Below are positions 43,572-50,778 of a DNA stretch of 64,000 bases, in pieces. The stretch's first letter is position 1; each line of letters opens with the position of its first letter. A program made the translations under genes and the position numbers. The DNA is from Glycomyces niveus (GTDB lineage Bacteria; Actinomycetota; Actinomycetes; Mycobacteriales; Micromonosporaceae), in NCBI RefSeq assembly GCF_017592475.1, contig NZ_JAGFNP010000018.1, positions 19,288-83,287 of the forward strand, written 5' to 3'. The notes under the pieces were generated by a model. The model was given only the letters and a program-made list of their open reading frames with translations, had not been told where the DNA came from and searched no databases.

Positions 43572-43611
43572 GGAATGTGGCCGGGGCGCAGCCGCACCCC
43601 GGCCACATTCC
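43572..43611 (+). terminator. 15-bp perfect hairpin after flavoprotein gene
   Basis: GGAATGTGGCCGGGG (43572-43586) is mirrored exactly at 43597-43611 with a 10-base loop; no T-run. It starts 18 bases after the stop and separates this gene from arsR2-acr3-arsC. Confidence 0.65.
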
Positions 43612-43790
43612 GTTCGGCACTCAGGCTTGTCCGAGCAGGCTGACAGTTGAACTTCAAACCACCTCCGGGCAGCCGAGGGGCGAACGGCAAGCGTCGGCCG
43701 CCTGGTCGGCCTCGGCTCCGTGCCGAGTCGTGACCTGGGTGACAATTGATCGGCTTGCCGCGTTGCTTTCATGTCGGTCAAAATAAACGT

Positions 43791-44162
43791 ATGTCGAAGC
43801 AACCTGGTCGCGAGCCGATCGCGCTGACCCTCGCGGACTGCCGCACCCCGCTGATCAAAGAGCCGTTGAACGCCGATCAGGCCGAGCGGCTCGCCCCGTC
43901 CTTCAAGGCCCTCGGCGACCCGATCCGGCTGCGCCTGCTTTCCCTCATCGCCTCGCACGAAGGCGGGGAGGCATGCGTGTGCGATCTGACCGACGCCTTC
44001 GACGTGTCCGCGCCGACGATCTCCCACCACCTCAAGGTGCTGCGCGAGATCGGCCTGGTCTCCTCCGAGCGCCGGGCGACGTGGGTCTACTACCGGGCCG
44101 AGCAGTCCGCGCTCGACTTGCTCTCCACGGTCCTCTCAGTCCCGCAGGGCGTGAACGCATGA
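43791..44162 (+). CDS. arsR: ArsR-family regulator with CVC motif
   Basis: The 123-residue protein has the alpha-3 metalloid site ACVCDLT (Cys62, Cys64) and an N-terminal Cys17, then SAPTISHHLKVLREIGLV as the HTH. It is the classical ArsR type with the ELCVCDL-like motif, different from the divergent regulator at 41583. Its stop overlaps the acr3 start. It is likely the repressor of arsR2-acr3-arsC. Confidence 0.9.
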   Translation: MSKQPGREPIALTLADCRTPLIKEPLNADQAERLAPSFKALGDPIRLRLLSLIASHEGGEACVCDLTDAFDVSAPTISHHLKVLREIGLVSSERRATWVYYRAEQSALDLLSTVLSVPQGVNA

Positions 44163-45244
44163 CCGCGACCGCGGCCACCGAGACCACTACCGCCGTTGGC
44201 GGTCGGCTCTCCACGCTCGACAAGTACCTGCCGGTGTGGATCGGCGCCGCCATGCTCGCCGGCATCGCGCTGGGGCAGTGGGTCCCCGCCGTCGGCAAGG
44301 CGTTGAACGCGATCCAGATTGGCGGCATCAGCCTCCCGATCGCCGCCGGTCTGCTCATCATGATGTACCCGGTCCTGGCCAAGGTCCGCTACGACAAGCT
44401 CGACTCGGTCACCGCCGACAAGCGGCTCCTCGTCTCCTCGATCGTCCTGAACTGGCTCGTCGGGCCCGCGCTGATGTTCGCCCTGGCCTGGGTCTTCCTC
44501 CCGGACCTGCCCGCGTTCCGCACGGGCCTGATCATCGTCGGGCTCGCCCGCTGCATCGCCATGGTCATCATCTGGAACGACCTGGCCTGCGGCGACCGCG
44601 AGGCCGCCGCCGTGCTCGTCGCCCTCAACTCGGTCTTTCAGGTGATCGCCTTCGGGGCACTCGGCTGGCTCTACCTTGACGCGCTGCCCAGGTGGCTGGG
44701 ACTCGACTCGACCGGACTGGAGGTCTCGGGATGGGAGATCGCGCTCAACGTGGCGGTCTTCCTCGGTGTGCCGCTCGCCGCGGGTTATCTGACCCGCCGC
44801 ATCGGCGAGCGCCGCAAGGGCCGGGACTGGTACGAGGGGCGGTTCCTGCCGAAGATCGGCCCGTTCGCGCTCTACGGCCTGCTGTTCACCATCGTGGTCC
44901 TCTTCGCCCTGCAGGGCGAGGCGATCCTCAGCCAGCCGATGGACGTCGTCCGCATCGCGCTCCCGCTGCTGGCGTACTTCGCGATCATGTGGGCGGGATC
45001 GTTCGTCTTCGGCAAGGCCGTCGGCCTGAACTACGAGCGCTCCACGACCTTGGCGTTCACCGCTGCGGGCAACAACTTCGAGCTCGCCATCGCCGTCGCG
45101 ATCGCGACCTTCGGCGCGGCCTCCGGCCAGGCGCTCGCGGGCGTCGTCGGCCCGCTCATCGAGGTCCCGGTCCTGGTCGGCCTCGTCTACGTGAGCCTGT
45201 GGGCTCGCCGCTTCTTCCGCACCCCAGAACTCCGAGAAGCCTGA
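44159..45244 (+). CDS. acr3: ACR3-type arsenite efflux transporter
   Basis: The 361-residue protein has ten helices and the ACR3 motifs: 'ISLPIAAGLLIMMYPVLAKV', GLARCIAMVIIWNDLACGD (with the essential membrane Cys) and AAGNNFELAIAVAIATFG. It exports arsenite. ATG overlaps the arsR stop (ATGA). Confidence 0.93.
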   Translation: MTATAATETTTAVGGRLSTLDKYLPVWIGAAMLAGIALGQWVPAVGKALNAIQIGGISLPIAAGLLIMMYPVLAKVRYDKLDSVTADKRLLVSSIVLNWLVGPALMFALAWVFLPDLPAFRTGLIIVGLARCIAMVIIWNDLACGDREAAAVLVALNSVFQVIAFGALGWLYLDALPRWLGLDSTGLEVSGWEIALNVAVFLGVPLAAGYLTRRIGERRKGRDWYEGRFLPKIGPFALYGLLFTIVVLFALQGEAILSQPMDVVRIALPLLAYFAIMWAGSFVFGKAVGLNYERSTTLAFTAAGNNFELAIAVAIATFGAASGQALAGVVGPLIEVPVLVGLVYVSLWARRFFRTPELREA

Positions 45245-45307
45245 CCATGTCCGCCCCGTCGACTGCCGCCAGACGGTCGGCGACCGTTGTAGAAAAGGAT
45301 CATCACC

Positions 45308-45721
45308 ATGTCTGACAAGCCTTCGGTGCTCTTCGTATGCGTCCACAACGCTGGCCGCTCCCAAATGGCCGCTGGATGGCTCTCCCACCTCGCGGGCGAC
45401 CGCGTCGAAGTCCGCTCCGCCGGATCGGCACCGGCCGACCAGGTCAACCCCGCCGCCGTCGAGGCGATGAAAGAGGTGGGCATCGACATCACCGCCGAGA
45501 AGCCGAAGATCCTCACCTTCGACGCCGTCGAGGCCTCCGACGTGTGCATCACCATGGGCTGCGGCGATGTCTGCCCGGTGTTCCCCGGGAAGCGCTACCT
45601 CGACTGGAAGCTCGACGACCCCGCCGGGCAGGGTGTCGAAGCAGTGCGCCCGATCCGCGACGAGATCAAGACCCGCATCGAAGGCCTGATCGCCGAGCTC
45701 TTCCCTGAAGACGGGAAGTAG
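45308..45721 (+). CDS. arsC: arsenate reductase ArsC (low-molecular-weight phosphatase fold)
   Basis: The 137-residue protein has the P-loop CVHNAGRS with Cys11 (C-x5-R) and DVCITMGCGDVCPVFPG with three more cysteines. This fold reduces arsenate to arsenite with thioredoxin or mycothiol/mycoredoxin. Given mshB in this window, mycothiol use is likely. AAAGGA precedes ATG 45308. It follows acr3 at 63 bases and is likely co-transcribed. Confidence 0.9.
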   Translation: MSDKPSVLFVCVHNAGRSQMAAGWLSHLAGDRVEVRSAGSAPADQVNPAAVEAMKEVGIDITAEKPKILTFDAVEASDVCITMGCGDVCPVFPGKRYLDWKLDDPAGQGVEAVRPIRDEIKTRIEGLIAELFPEDGK

Positions 45722-45744
45722 GCATGACAGGCGGGGGCGGATCG

Positions 45745-45818
45745 CGCCCCAGGCAGGATTCGAACCTGCGACCATCGGATTAGAAGTCCGGTGCTCTATC
45801 CAGCTGAGCTACTGAGGC
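45745..45818 (-). tRNA. tRNA-Arg (anticodon UCU)
   Basis: Read on the reverse strand, the 74-base cloverleaf has acceptor GCCTCAG/CTGGGGC (one G-T pair), D arm GCTC/GAGC, anticodon loop CTTCTAA, T arm GCAGG-TTCGAAT-CCTGC and discriminator G. No CCA is encoded. The outermost anticodon-stem pair is C-A in this gene, a mild oddity. Codon AGA is very rare in the neighbouring genes. Confidence 0.93.
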
Positions 45819-45820
45819 AC

Positions 45821-46243
45821 GGCGACGTCGCACAGGGCACCGCGCCAGCGGTAAGAATACCTGGAGACCGGTCCCTCGGGGGACCCGGGAGCCCTGCGGA
45901 GGGCATGGATACGGGGCGTCGCAAGAACACCCCAAACGATTCTCCACGACGCCCCGGAATTGCTGACCCGTATCAATGAGTAGTGCCTGCGGGCGTGAGT
46001 GTCAAGCGCCGTGCGGCGTGTTGACGCCGATTCGTTATCTCGCCCCCTTGTGGGCGCCAATGCCCGCTATGCGTCCTTACTGCTTGGGGCCCTTGCGGAC
46101 TTCCCGGGTGAAATCCGGCACCGCGGCGCGGCGCCGCTGCCGGTCGCGGCCGGATCGGCCTGGGGCCGTGCCGTTCCCGAGCGGACTCCGGCGCTGGCGC
46201 CGCCGTGCCACACTTGCACCAGAGCCAACCGTGAGGAGCGGGC
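45821..46243. other. gene-free stretch with several hairpins
   Basis: No frame shows coding bias. In order I see GGTCCC-TCGG-GGGACC (45870-45885), GCCCT-GCGG-AGGGC (45891-45904), GGGGCGTCG/CGACGCCCC (45913-45921 with 45947-45955) and GATACGGG/CCCGTATC (45908-45915 with 45967-45974). The last two share bases and exclude each other. A structured RNA or the tRNA upstream region are both possible. Confidence 0.45.
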
Positions 46244-47248
46244 ATGAGCGACGACCAGTCACCGGCCGAAGGCGGTCCGGTCGAGACCAGGGATGCGGCT
46301 CGCGGGCCGGTCATCCTGCGCGGCATATCGACTCGCGCCTGGGAGCACCCGGCCGACCGGGGTGCGCTGGTCGCCCTGCGGGAGCTGCGCGGCTTCGACG
46401 TCGTCCTCCGCAAGGTCTCCGGGATGATCTCCGAGCGGGCGCTGCGGCTGAGCCTCATGGGCTCCTCGATCCGGGTCGACCGCCACCAGTACTCGCGCGT
46501 CTACGAGGCCTATCAGCAGGTCGGCGCGGTGCTCGACGCCCAGGACCTGCCGGAGCTGTACATCACCCGCGACCCCGACCTGGGCGGGATGTGCATCGGC
46601 ATCGACAAGCCCGTCATCGTCATCAACTCCGGCTCGCTCGACCTGCTCGACGAGGCCGAACTGCGGTTCCTGCTCGCACACGAGTTGGGGCACGCGCTTT
46701 CCGGGCACGGCCTGTACCGCACCCTCCTCATGGTCCTGGTGCGGCTCACCTCCTCCGTCGCCTGGATCCCGGTCGGCGTCGTCGGCCTGCGGGTCATCAC
46801 CGCCGCGCTCTACGAATGGGCCCGCAAGTCCGAGCTCTCGGCCGACCGGGCCGGCGCGCTCGCCGTCCAGGACCCGGCCGCCGCCATTCGCGTCATGGCG
46901 AAGCTCGCCGGCGGCGGCGACCTCCACGACGTCGACACCGCCGCGTTCCTGGAGCAGGCCAAGGAGTTCGAGACCGGCGGCGACCTGCGCGACAGCTTCC
47001 TCAAGCTCATGCTGCTCGAGACGCGCAGCCACGACTTCGCCGTGGCCCGCGCCGCCGCCGTCAAGTCCTGGATCGACGACGGCGAGTACCGCGACTACCT
47101 CGCCGGGGACTACCCCAGGCGCGAGGACGACAAGGACGCCTCCATCGCGGCCGAGGCCAAGGCCGCCGCGAACTCGTACCGCCACGCCTTCCAGGCCTCC
47201 GGCGACCCCCTCGCCAAGGTCCTGCGCAAGGTCCGCGAAGGCTTCTAG
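46244..47248 (+). CDS. M48 family peptidase
   Basis: The 334-residue protein has the zinc motif HELGH at residues 146-150, preceded by a membrane-associating segment and followed by 'LVRLTSSVAWIPVGVVGLRV' (a hydrophobic helix) and KSELSADRAG with the third zinc ligand Glu. It is the actinobacterial M48 type, cytoplasmic-face protease of the HtpX/Ste24 family. ATG 46244 follows GAGGAG by 6 bases. Confidence 0.85.
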   Translation: MSDDQSPAEGGPVETRDAARGPVILRGISTRAWEHPADRGALVALRELRGFDVVLRKVSGMISERALRLSLMGSSIRVDRHQYSRVYEAYQQVGAVLDAQDLPELYITRDPDLGGMCIGIDKPVIVINSGSLDLLDEAELRFLLAHELGHALSGHGLYRTLLMVLVRLTSSVAWIPVGVVGLRVITAALYEWARKSELSADRAGALAVQDPAAAIRVMAKLAGGGDLHDVDTAAFLEQAKEFETGGDLRDSFLKLMLLETRSHDFAVARAAAVKSWIDDGEYRDYLAGDYPRREDDKDASIAAEAKAAANSYRHAFQASGDPLAKVLRKVREGF

Positions 47249-47254
47249 GCAAAG

Positions 47255-47291
47255 GGAACGGGCTCCATCCATTGAGGATGAAGCCCGTTCC
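47255..47291 (+). terminator. hairpin between convergent M48 and M20 genes
   Basis: GGAACGGGCT (47255-47264) pairs with AGCCCGTTCC (47282-47291); inside it CATCC/GGATG extends the stem. No T-run follows. Confidence 0.6.
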
Positions 47292-47299
47292 GTTCGCTG

Positions 47300-48640
47300 C
47301 TATCGCTGCAGCTTCTCCAGCAGCAGCGCCTCGGCCACGCACACCCGCTCGAACATCCGGATGTCGAGGGACTCGTTGGGGCCGTGCGGGTTCGAGTACT
47401 GGTCCTCGACACCGGTTACCAGGATCGCGGCCTCGGGGAACAGCTCCTGGAAGGTCGCGATCATCGGGATCGAACCGCCCACGCCGATCTCGACCGGCTC
47501 CGTGCCGTCCCAGGCCTCCGCGAACGCCGCCCGCGCCGCGTCGAAGGACGGCCCGGTCGCGTCGATCGCGCACGGGTCGCCAAGGCCGCCTTCGGGAGTC
47601 ACCGTCACCTCGGCGCCCCACGGGGCGTTCGCCAGCAGGTGCTCGGTGACCGCCTTGAGCGCGTTCGCCGCCGAGTCGCCCGCCGCGAGCCGGAACGAGA
47701 CCTTCGCGCGGGCCTTGGGCTGCAACGCGTTCGCCGACTCCGCCGCGCCCGGCGCGTCGATGCCGAGCACCGTCGCGGTCGGCTTCGACCACAGGCGCTC
47801 GGTCAGCCGCCCGGTGCCGATGAACTCCGCGCCCGGCAGCATCCCGGCCTCATGGCGCAGCGCCGCCTCGTCGTAGTCGAGGTCGCTGCTGCGGCCCGTC
47901 GCGAGGCCCGCGACGGCCACGTCGCCGTTCTCGTCGTGCAGGGTCGCCACGAGCCGCGCCAGCGCGGTCAGCGCGTCCGGCACCGGCCCGCCGAACATCC
48001 CCGAGTGCACCGCGCCCTTGAGGACCGCGACCTCCACGTACACGTTGATGACCCCGCGCAGGGTCGTGGTGAGCGCGGGGACCTCGGTGCGCCAGTTCTG
48101 CGAGTCGGCGATGACCACCACGTCGGCGGCCAGCAGGTCCTGGTGCTCGCGCAGCAGGCCCTCGAGCGTGGGGGAGCCGAACTCCTCCTCGCCCTCGATG
48201 AGGAGCTTGACGCCGACCGGCGGCTTCCCGCCGAAGACGCGCAGCGCGGCGATGTGCGCCATCACCCCGGCCTTGTCGTCGGCGACGCCGCGGCCGTACA
48301 GCCGCCCGTCCTTCTCGACCACGGTGAACGGGTCGGGCTGCTCCCACTTGGAGAGGTCGCCGACCGGCTGGACGTCCTGGTGGGCGTACAGCAGCACCGT
48401 CGGCTGGCCGGCGGGCGCGGGGAAGTGCGCGTACACGCTTGGCTGCCCGCCCCCGTGGGAGAGCTGCCTGGTCTCGGCCGCGCCGGCCTCCTCGAGGAGC
48501 CGCTGGACGGCGTTCGCACCTTGTCGGACCGGCTCGTGGTCGAGTCCTTCGAAGGCGATCGCCGGGATCTTGACGAGGGCCTCCAGATCGGCGCGCACGG
48601 CGGGCATGGCGGCGCGCACCGCATTCACTACATCGCTCAT
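47300..48640 (-). CDS. M20 family dipeptidase
   Basis: The 446-residue protein has the dinuclear zinc site: LLYAHQDVQPVGD (first His and Asp), GRGVADDKAG, the catalytic Glu in LLIEGEEEFGS and a dimerisation domain with KGAVHSGMFGG. It hydrolyses di/oligopeptides or related amides. ATG 48640 stands 6 bases after TATGGT. Confidence 0.9.
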   Translation of the reverse strand: MSDVVNAVRAAMPAVRADLEALVKIPAIAFEGLDHEPVRQGANAVQRLLEEAGAAETRQLSHGGGQPSVYAHFPAPAGQPTVLLYAHQDVQPVGDLSKWEQPDPFTVVEKDGRLYGRGVADDKAGVMAHIAALRVFGGKPPVGVKLLIEGEEEFGSPTLEGLLREHQDLLAADVVVIADSQNWRTEVPALTTTLRGVINVYVEVAVLKGAVHSGMFGGPVPDALTALARLVATLHDENGDVAVAGLATGRSSDLDYDEAALRHEAGMLPGAEFIGTGRLTERLWSKPTATVLGIDAPGAAESANALQPKARAKVSFRLAAGDSAANALKAVTEHLLANAPWGAEVTVTPEGGLGDPCAIDATGPSFDAARAAFAEAWDGTEPVEIGVGGSIPMIATFQELFPEAAILVTGVEDQYSNPHGPNESLDIRMFERVCVAEALLLEKLQR

Positions 48641-48699
48641 CGCCTCACCATATCGCAGGCCGATTTCTAGCCTTACGAGATATTTGTTAGAATGTGAAG

Positions 48700-49851
48700 A
48701 TGACGGGGACGGCGACGCAACGGTCTTACCGGTTTCGCTGCTACCCGACCCCTGGCCAGGCCGATAATCTCTCCCGGACTTTCGGATGCGTGCGCTTGGT
48801 GTACAACAAAGCGCTGGACTACCGGACCAAGGCGTGGTTCCGACGGCGTGAGCGGGTCGGCTACAACCAGAGTTCCTCGATGCTCACCGTTTGGAAGCGC
48901 CGCCGAGACTTGGCCTTCCTGAACGAGGTGTCCTCGGTTCCACTGCAACAGGGCCTGCGGCATCTGCAGAAGGGTTTCGCGGGGTTCTTCGAGGGGCGCA
49001 CCGCATATCCGACGTTCAAGAAGAAGCGGTCTCTTGCCGGATCGGCCGAGTACACGAAGTCCGCCTTCACCTGGCGAGAGGGCGCGTTGAAACTCGCCAA
49101 ACACACCGCACCACTTCGAATCAAGTGGTCGCGACCGCTGCCGAAAGGGGCCGAGCCGACCTCGGTGACCGTTTCCCGGGACGCGGCCGGGCGTTGGTTC
49201 GTGTCGCTGCTCATCGAGGAGGATATCCCCTCGCTCCCGCGGCGGAGCGAAGCCGTAGGCGTCGATGCTGGTATCACCAGCCTGCTCACACTCTCGACGG
49301 GCGAGAAAATCACCAACCCGCGACATGAACGTCGTGATCGCGAACGAATCAAGCGGCGTCAGCGAGACCTGGCCCGCAAGGAGAAGGGATCCAGTAACCA
49401 CCGAAAAGCCCAGTTGCGTCTTGCTCGCGCCCACGCCAGGGTCGCTGACCGGCGATACGACTTCCTGCACAAGCTCACCACTCGATTGGTTCGCGAAAAC
49501 CAAACGATTGCGATCGAGGACCTGAATGTGCGTGGCATGCTGTCGAATCACACCCTGGCCAGGGCGGTCTCCGACGCATCGTGGGCGACTTTTCGCCGAC
49601 TCCTCGAATACAAGGCAGCTTGGTACGGGCGGCAGGTGATCGCCATCGATCGATTCTGGCCATCCACCAAGACTTGCTCAGCCTGCGGCGGGCTGAACGA
49701 TGCCGTGCCGCTCGCGGCGCGGACCTTCATATGTCAGGATCCGGATTGTGGGCACATTGAAGATCGCGATGTGAACGCAGCGAAGAACATTCTGGCCGCC
49801 GGGCTGGCGGTTGCAGCCTGTGGAGACGGTGTCAGACCCAAACGCTCATAG
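48700..49851 (+). CDS. tnpB: TnpB RNA-guided nuclease of an IS200/IS605-type element (no TnpA)
   Basis: The 383-residue protein has an N-terminal helical part (RSYRFRCYPTPGQADNL), a RuvC-like domain with an intact triad (Asp189 in VGVDAG, Glu273 in AIEDLNV, Asp357 in DRDVNAA) and a zinc finger (TKTCSACGG, FICQDPDCGH). TnpB cuts DNA guided by a right-end RNA. No TnpA gene is next to it, so this is an IS1341-like stand-alone form. It lies between the M20 gene and SURF1. Its third-position G/C bias is weaker than neighbours, a sign of transfer. A GTG two codons earlier (48694) is an alternative start. Confidence 0.88.
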   Translation: MTGTATQRSYRFRCYPTPGQADNLSRTFGCVRLVYNKALDYRTKAWFRRRERVGYNQSSSMLTVWKRRRDLAFLNEVSSVPLQQGLRHLQKGFAGFFEGRTAYPTFKKKRSLAGSAEYTKSAFTWREGALKLAKHTAPLRIKWSRPLPKGAEPTSVTVSRDAAGRWFVSLLIEEDIPSLPRRSEAVGVDAGITSLLTLSTGEKITNPRHERRDRERIKRRQRDLARKEKGSSNHRKAQLRLARAHARVADRRYDFLHKLTTRLVRENQTIAIEDLNVRGMLSNHTLARAVSDASWATFRRLLEYKAAWYGRQVIAIDRFWPSTKTCSACGGLNDAVPLAARTFICQDPDCGHIEDRDVNAAKNILAAGLAVAACGDGVRPKRS

Positions 49852-49905
49852 CGGGAGGGCAACTGTCGACGAAGCAGGAAGCCCGGCTGGGAGACCAGCC
49901 GGGCT
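49852..49905 (+). ncRNA. candidate right end / omega-RNA 3' part of the TnpB element
   Basis: Right after tnpB, 'ACGAAGCAGGAAGCCCGG' resembles the conserved end of actinobacterial TnpB elements. It leads into an 11-bp stem (AGCCCGGCTGG, 49880-49890, with CCAGCCGGGCT, 49895-49905) closed by a GAGA tetraloop. In TnpB systems the guide RNA scaffold spans the 3' end of tnpB and ends at the element end, with the guide in flanking DNA. The exact end is not determined here. The hairpin could also act as a terminator. Confidence 0.5.
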
Positions 49906-49958
49906 CCCCCAATTCACATCGGGGGAGCGAGCCAAGGGGCGCAATCCTATGCCGGGTC

Positions 49959-49964
49959 TACACT
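49959..49964 (+). promoter_or_regulatory. leaderless -10 box for SURF1
   Basis: TACACT ends 7 bases before GTG 49972. Confidence 0.35.
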
Positions 49965-49971
49965 CGGCGGC

Positions 49972-50751
49972 GTGATGCAGCGATTCCGATTCGTCCTCGC
50001 ACCGCGCTGGCTCCTGCTGACGGCGGCGGGCCTGATCGTGATGGTCGTGTGCGGGCTGCTGTCCCAGTGGCAGTGGGACCGCGCCGTCATGCGCGCCGCG
50101 GCGAACGAGGTGATCGAGGAGAGCCGCGTCGCCGCGCCCGTCGAGGAGGTGCTGCCCGCGGGGGCGGCGCTGGACGACGCCGACCGCTGGACCCTCGTGG
50201 AGGCCACCGGGGTCTACGACGCCGAGCACGAGATCGTGCTGCGCGCGCAGACGAACGACAGCATCAACGGGTTCGAGATCGTCACGCCGCTCGTCCTCGA
50301 GGACGGCACCGCGCTCCTCGTCGACCGCGGCTTCGTCGCCTCCGAGAGCACCGGGCACGTGCCCGACTACCCTGCCCCGCCTGCGGGCGAGGTGACGGTG
50401 ACCGGCCGCCTCTACGAGTCCGAGCCCGAGGGCGGGTCGGTCGCCGAGGTCGACGGGCACCTGGAGTCGCGCCGCCTCAGCCTCGAGATGTTCGAGGGGC
50501 GCTTCGACTACGAACTGCGCGGGGCGTGGGTCGCGGACGTCGAGCCCGCCGAGGGCTTCACCGCGCTCGAGACGCCCTCGTTCAAGGACTGGCAGAACTA
50601 CTCGTACGCGGTGCAGTGGGCGCTGTTCGCGGCCATGGTCCCGGTCGGCTGGTTCGTCCTGGTGCGCCGCGAGCGCAAAGAGATGGACGAGGCCGAGAAC
50701 GCTGAGCGCATCGACGGCTCGCAAGCTCGCCGAAGCGGCCCCCGGCGGTGA
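49972..50751 (+). CDS. SURF1 family cytochrome oxidase assembly protein
   Basis: The 259-residue protein has two helices (about 14-32 and 206-225) and a periplasmic domain with QTNDSINGFEIVTPLVLEDG, LLVDRGFV and QNYSYAVQWALFAAMVPVGW. That is the SURF1 layout, for cytochrome c oxidase heme a assembly. ATG 49975 is one codon inside; GTG 49972 fits the -10 box spacing. Confidence 0.85.
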   Translation: MMQRFRFVLAPRWLLLTAAGLIVMVVCGLLSQWQWDRAVMRAAANEVIEESRVAAPVEEVLPAGAALDDADRWTLVEATGVYDAEHEIVLRAQTNDSINGFEIVTPLVLEDGTALLVDRGFVASESTGHVPDYPAPPAGEVTVTGRLYESEPEGGSVAEVDGHLESRRLSLEMFEGRFDYELRGAWVADVEPAEGFTALETPSFKDWQNYSYAVQWALFAAMVPVGWFVLVRRERKEMDEAENAERIDGSQARRSGPRR

Positions 50752-50778
50752 GCCGGAGGCCGCTGGGTCCGAGGCGGT

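Noticed and set aside
45809..46247. Small open frames in both directions between the tRNA and the M48 gene
   Set aside because: No third-position bias, no ribosome sites and no protein-like composition.
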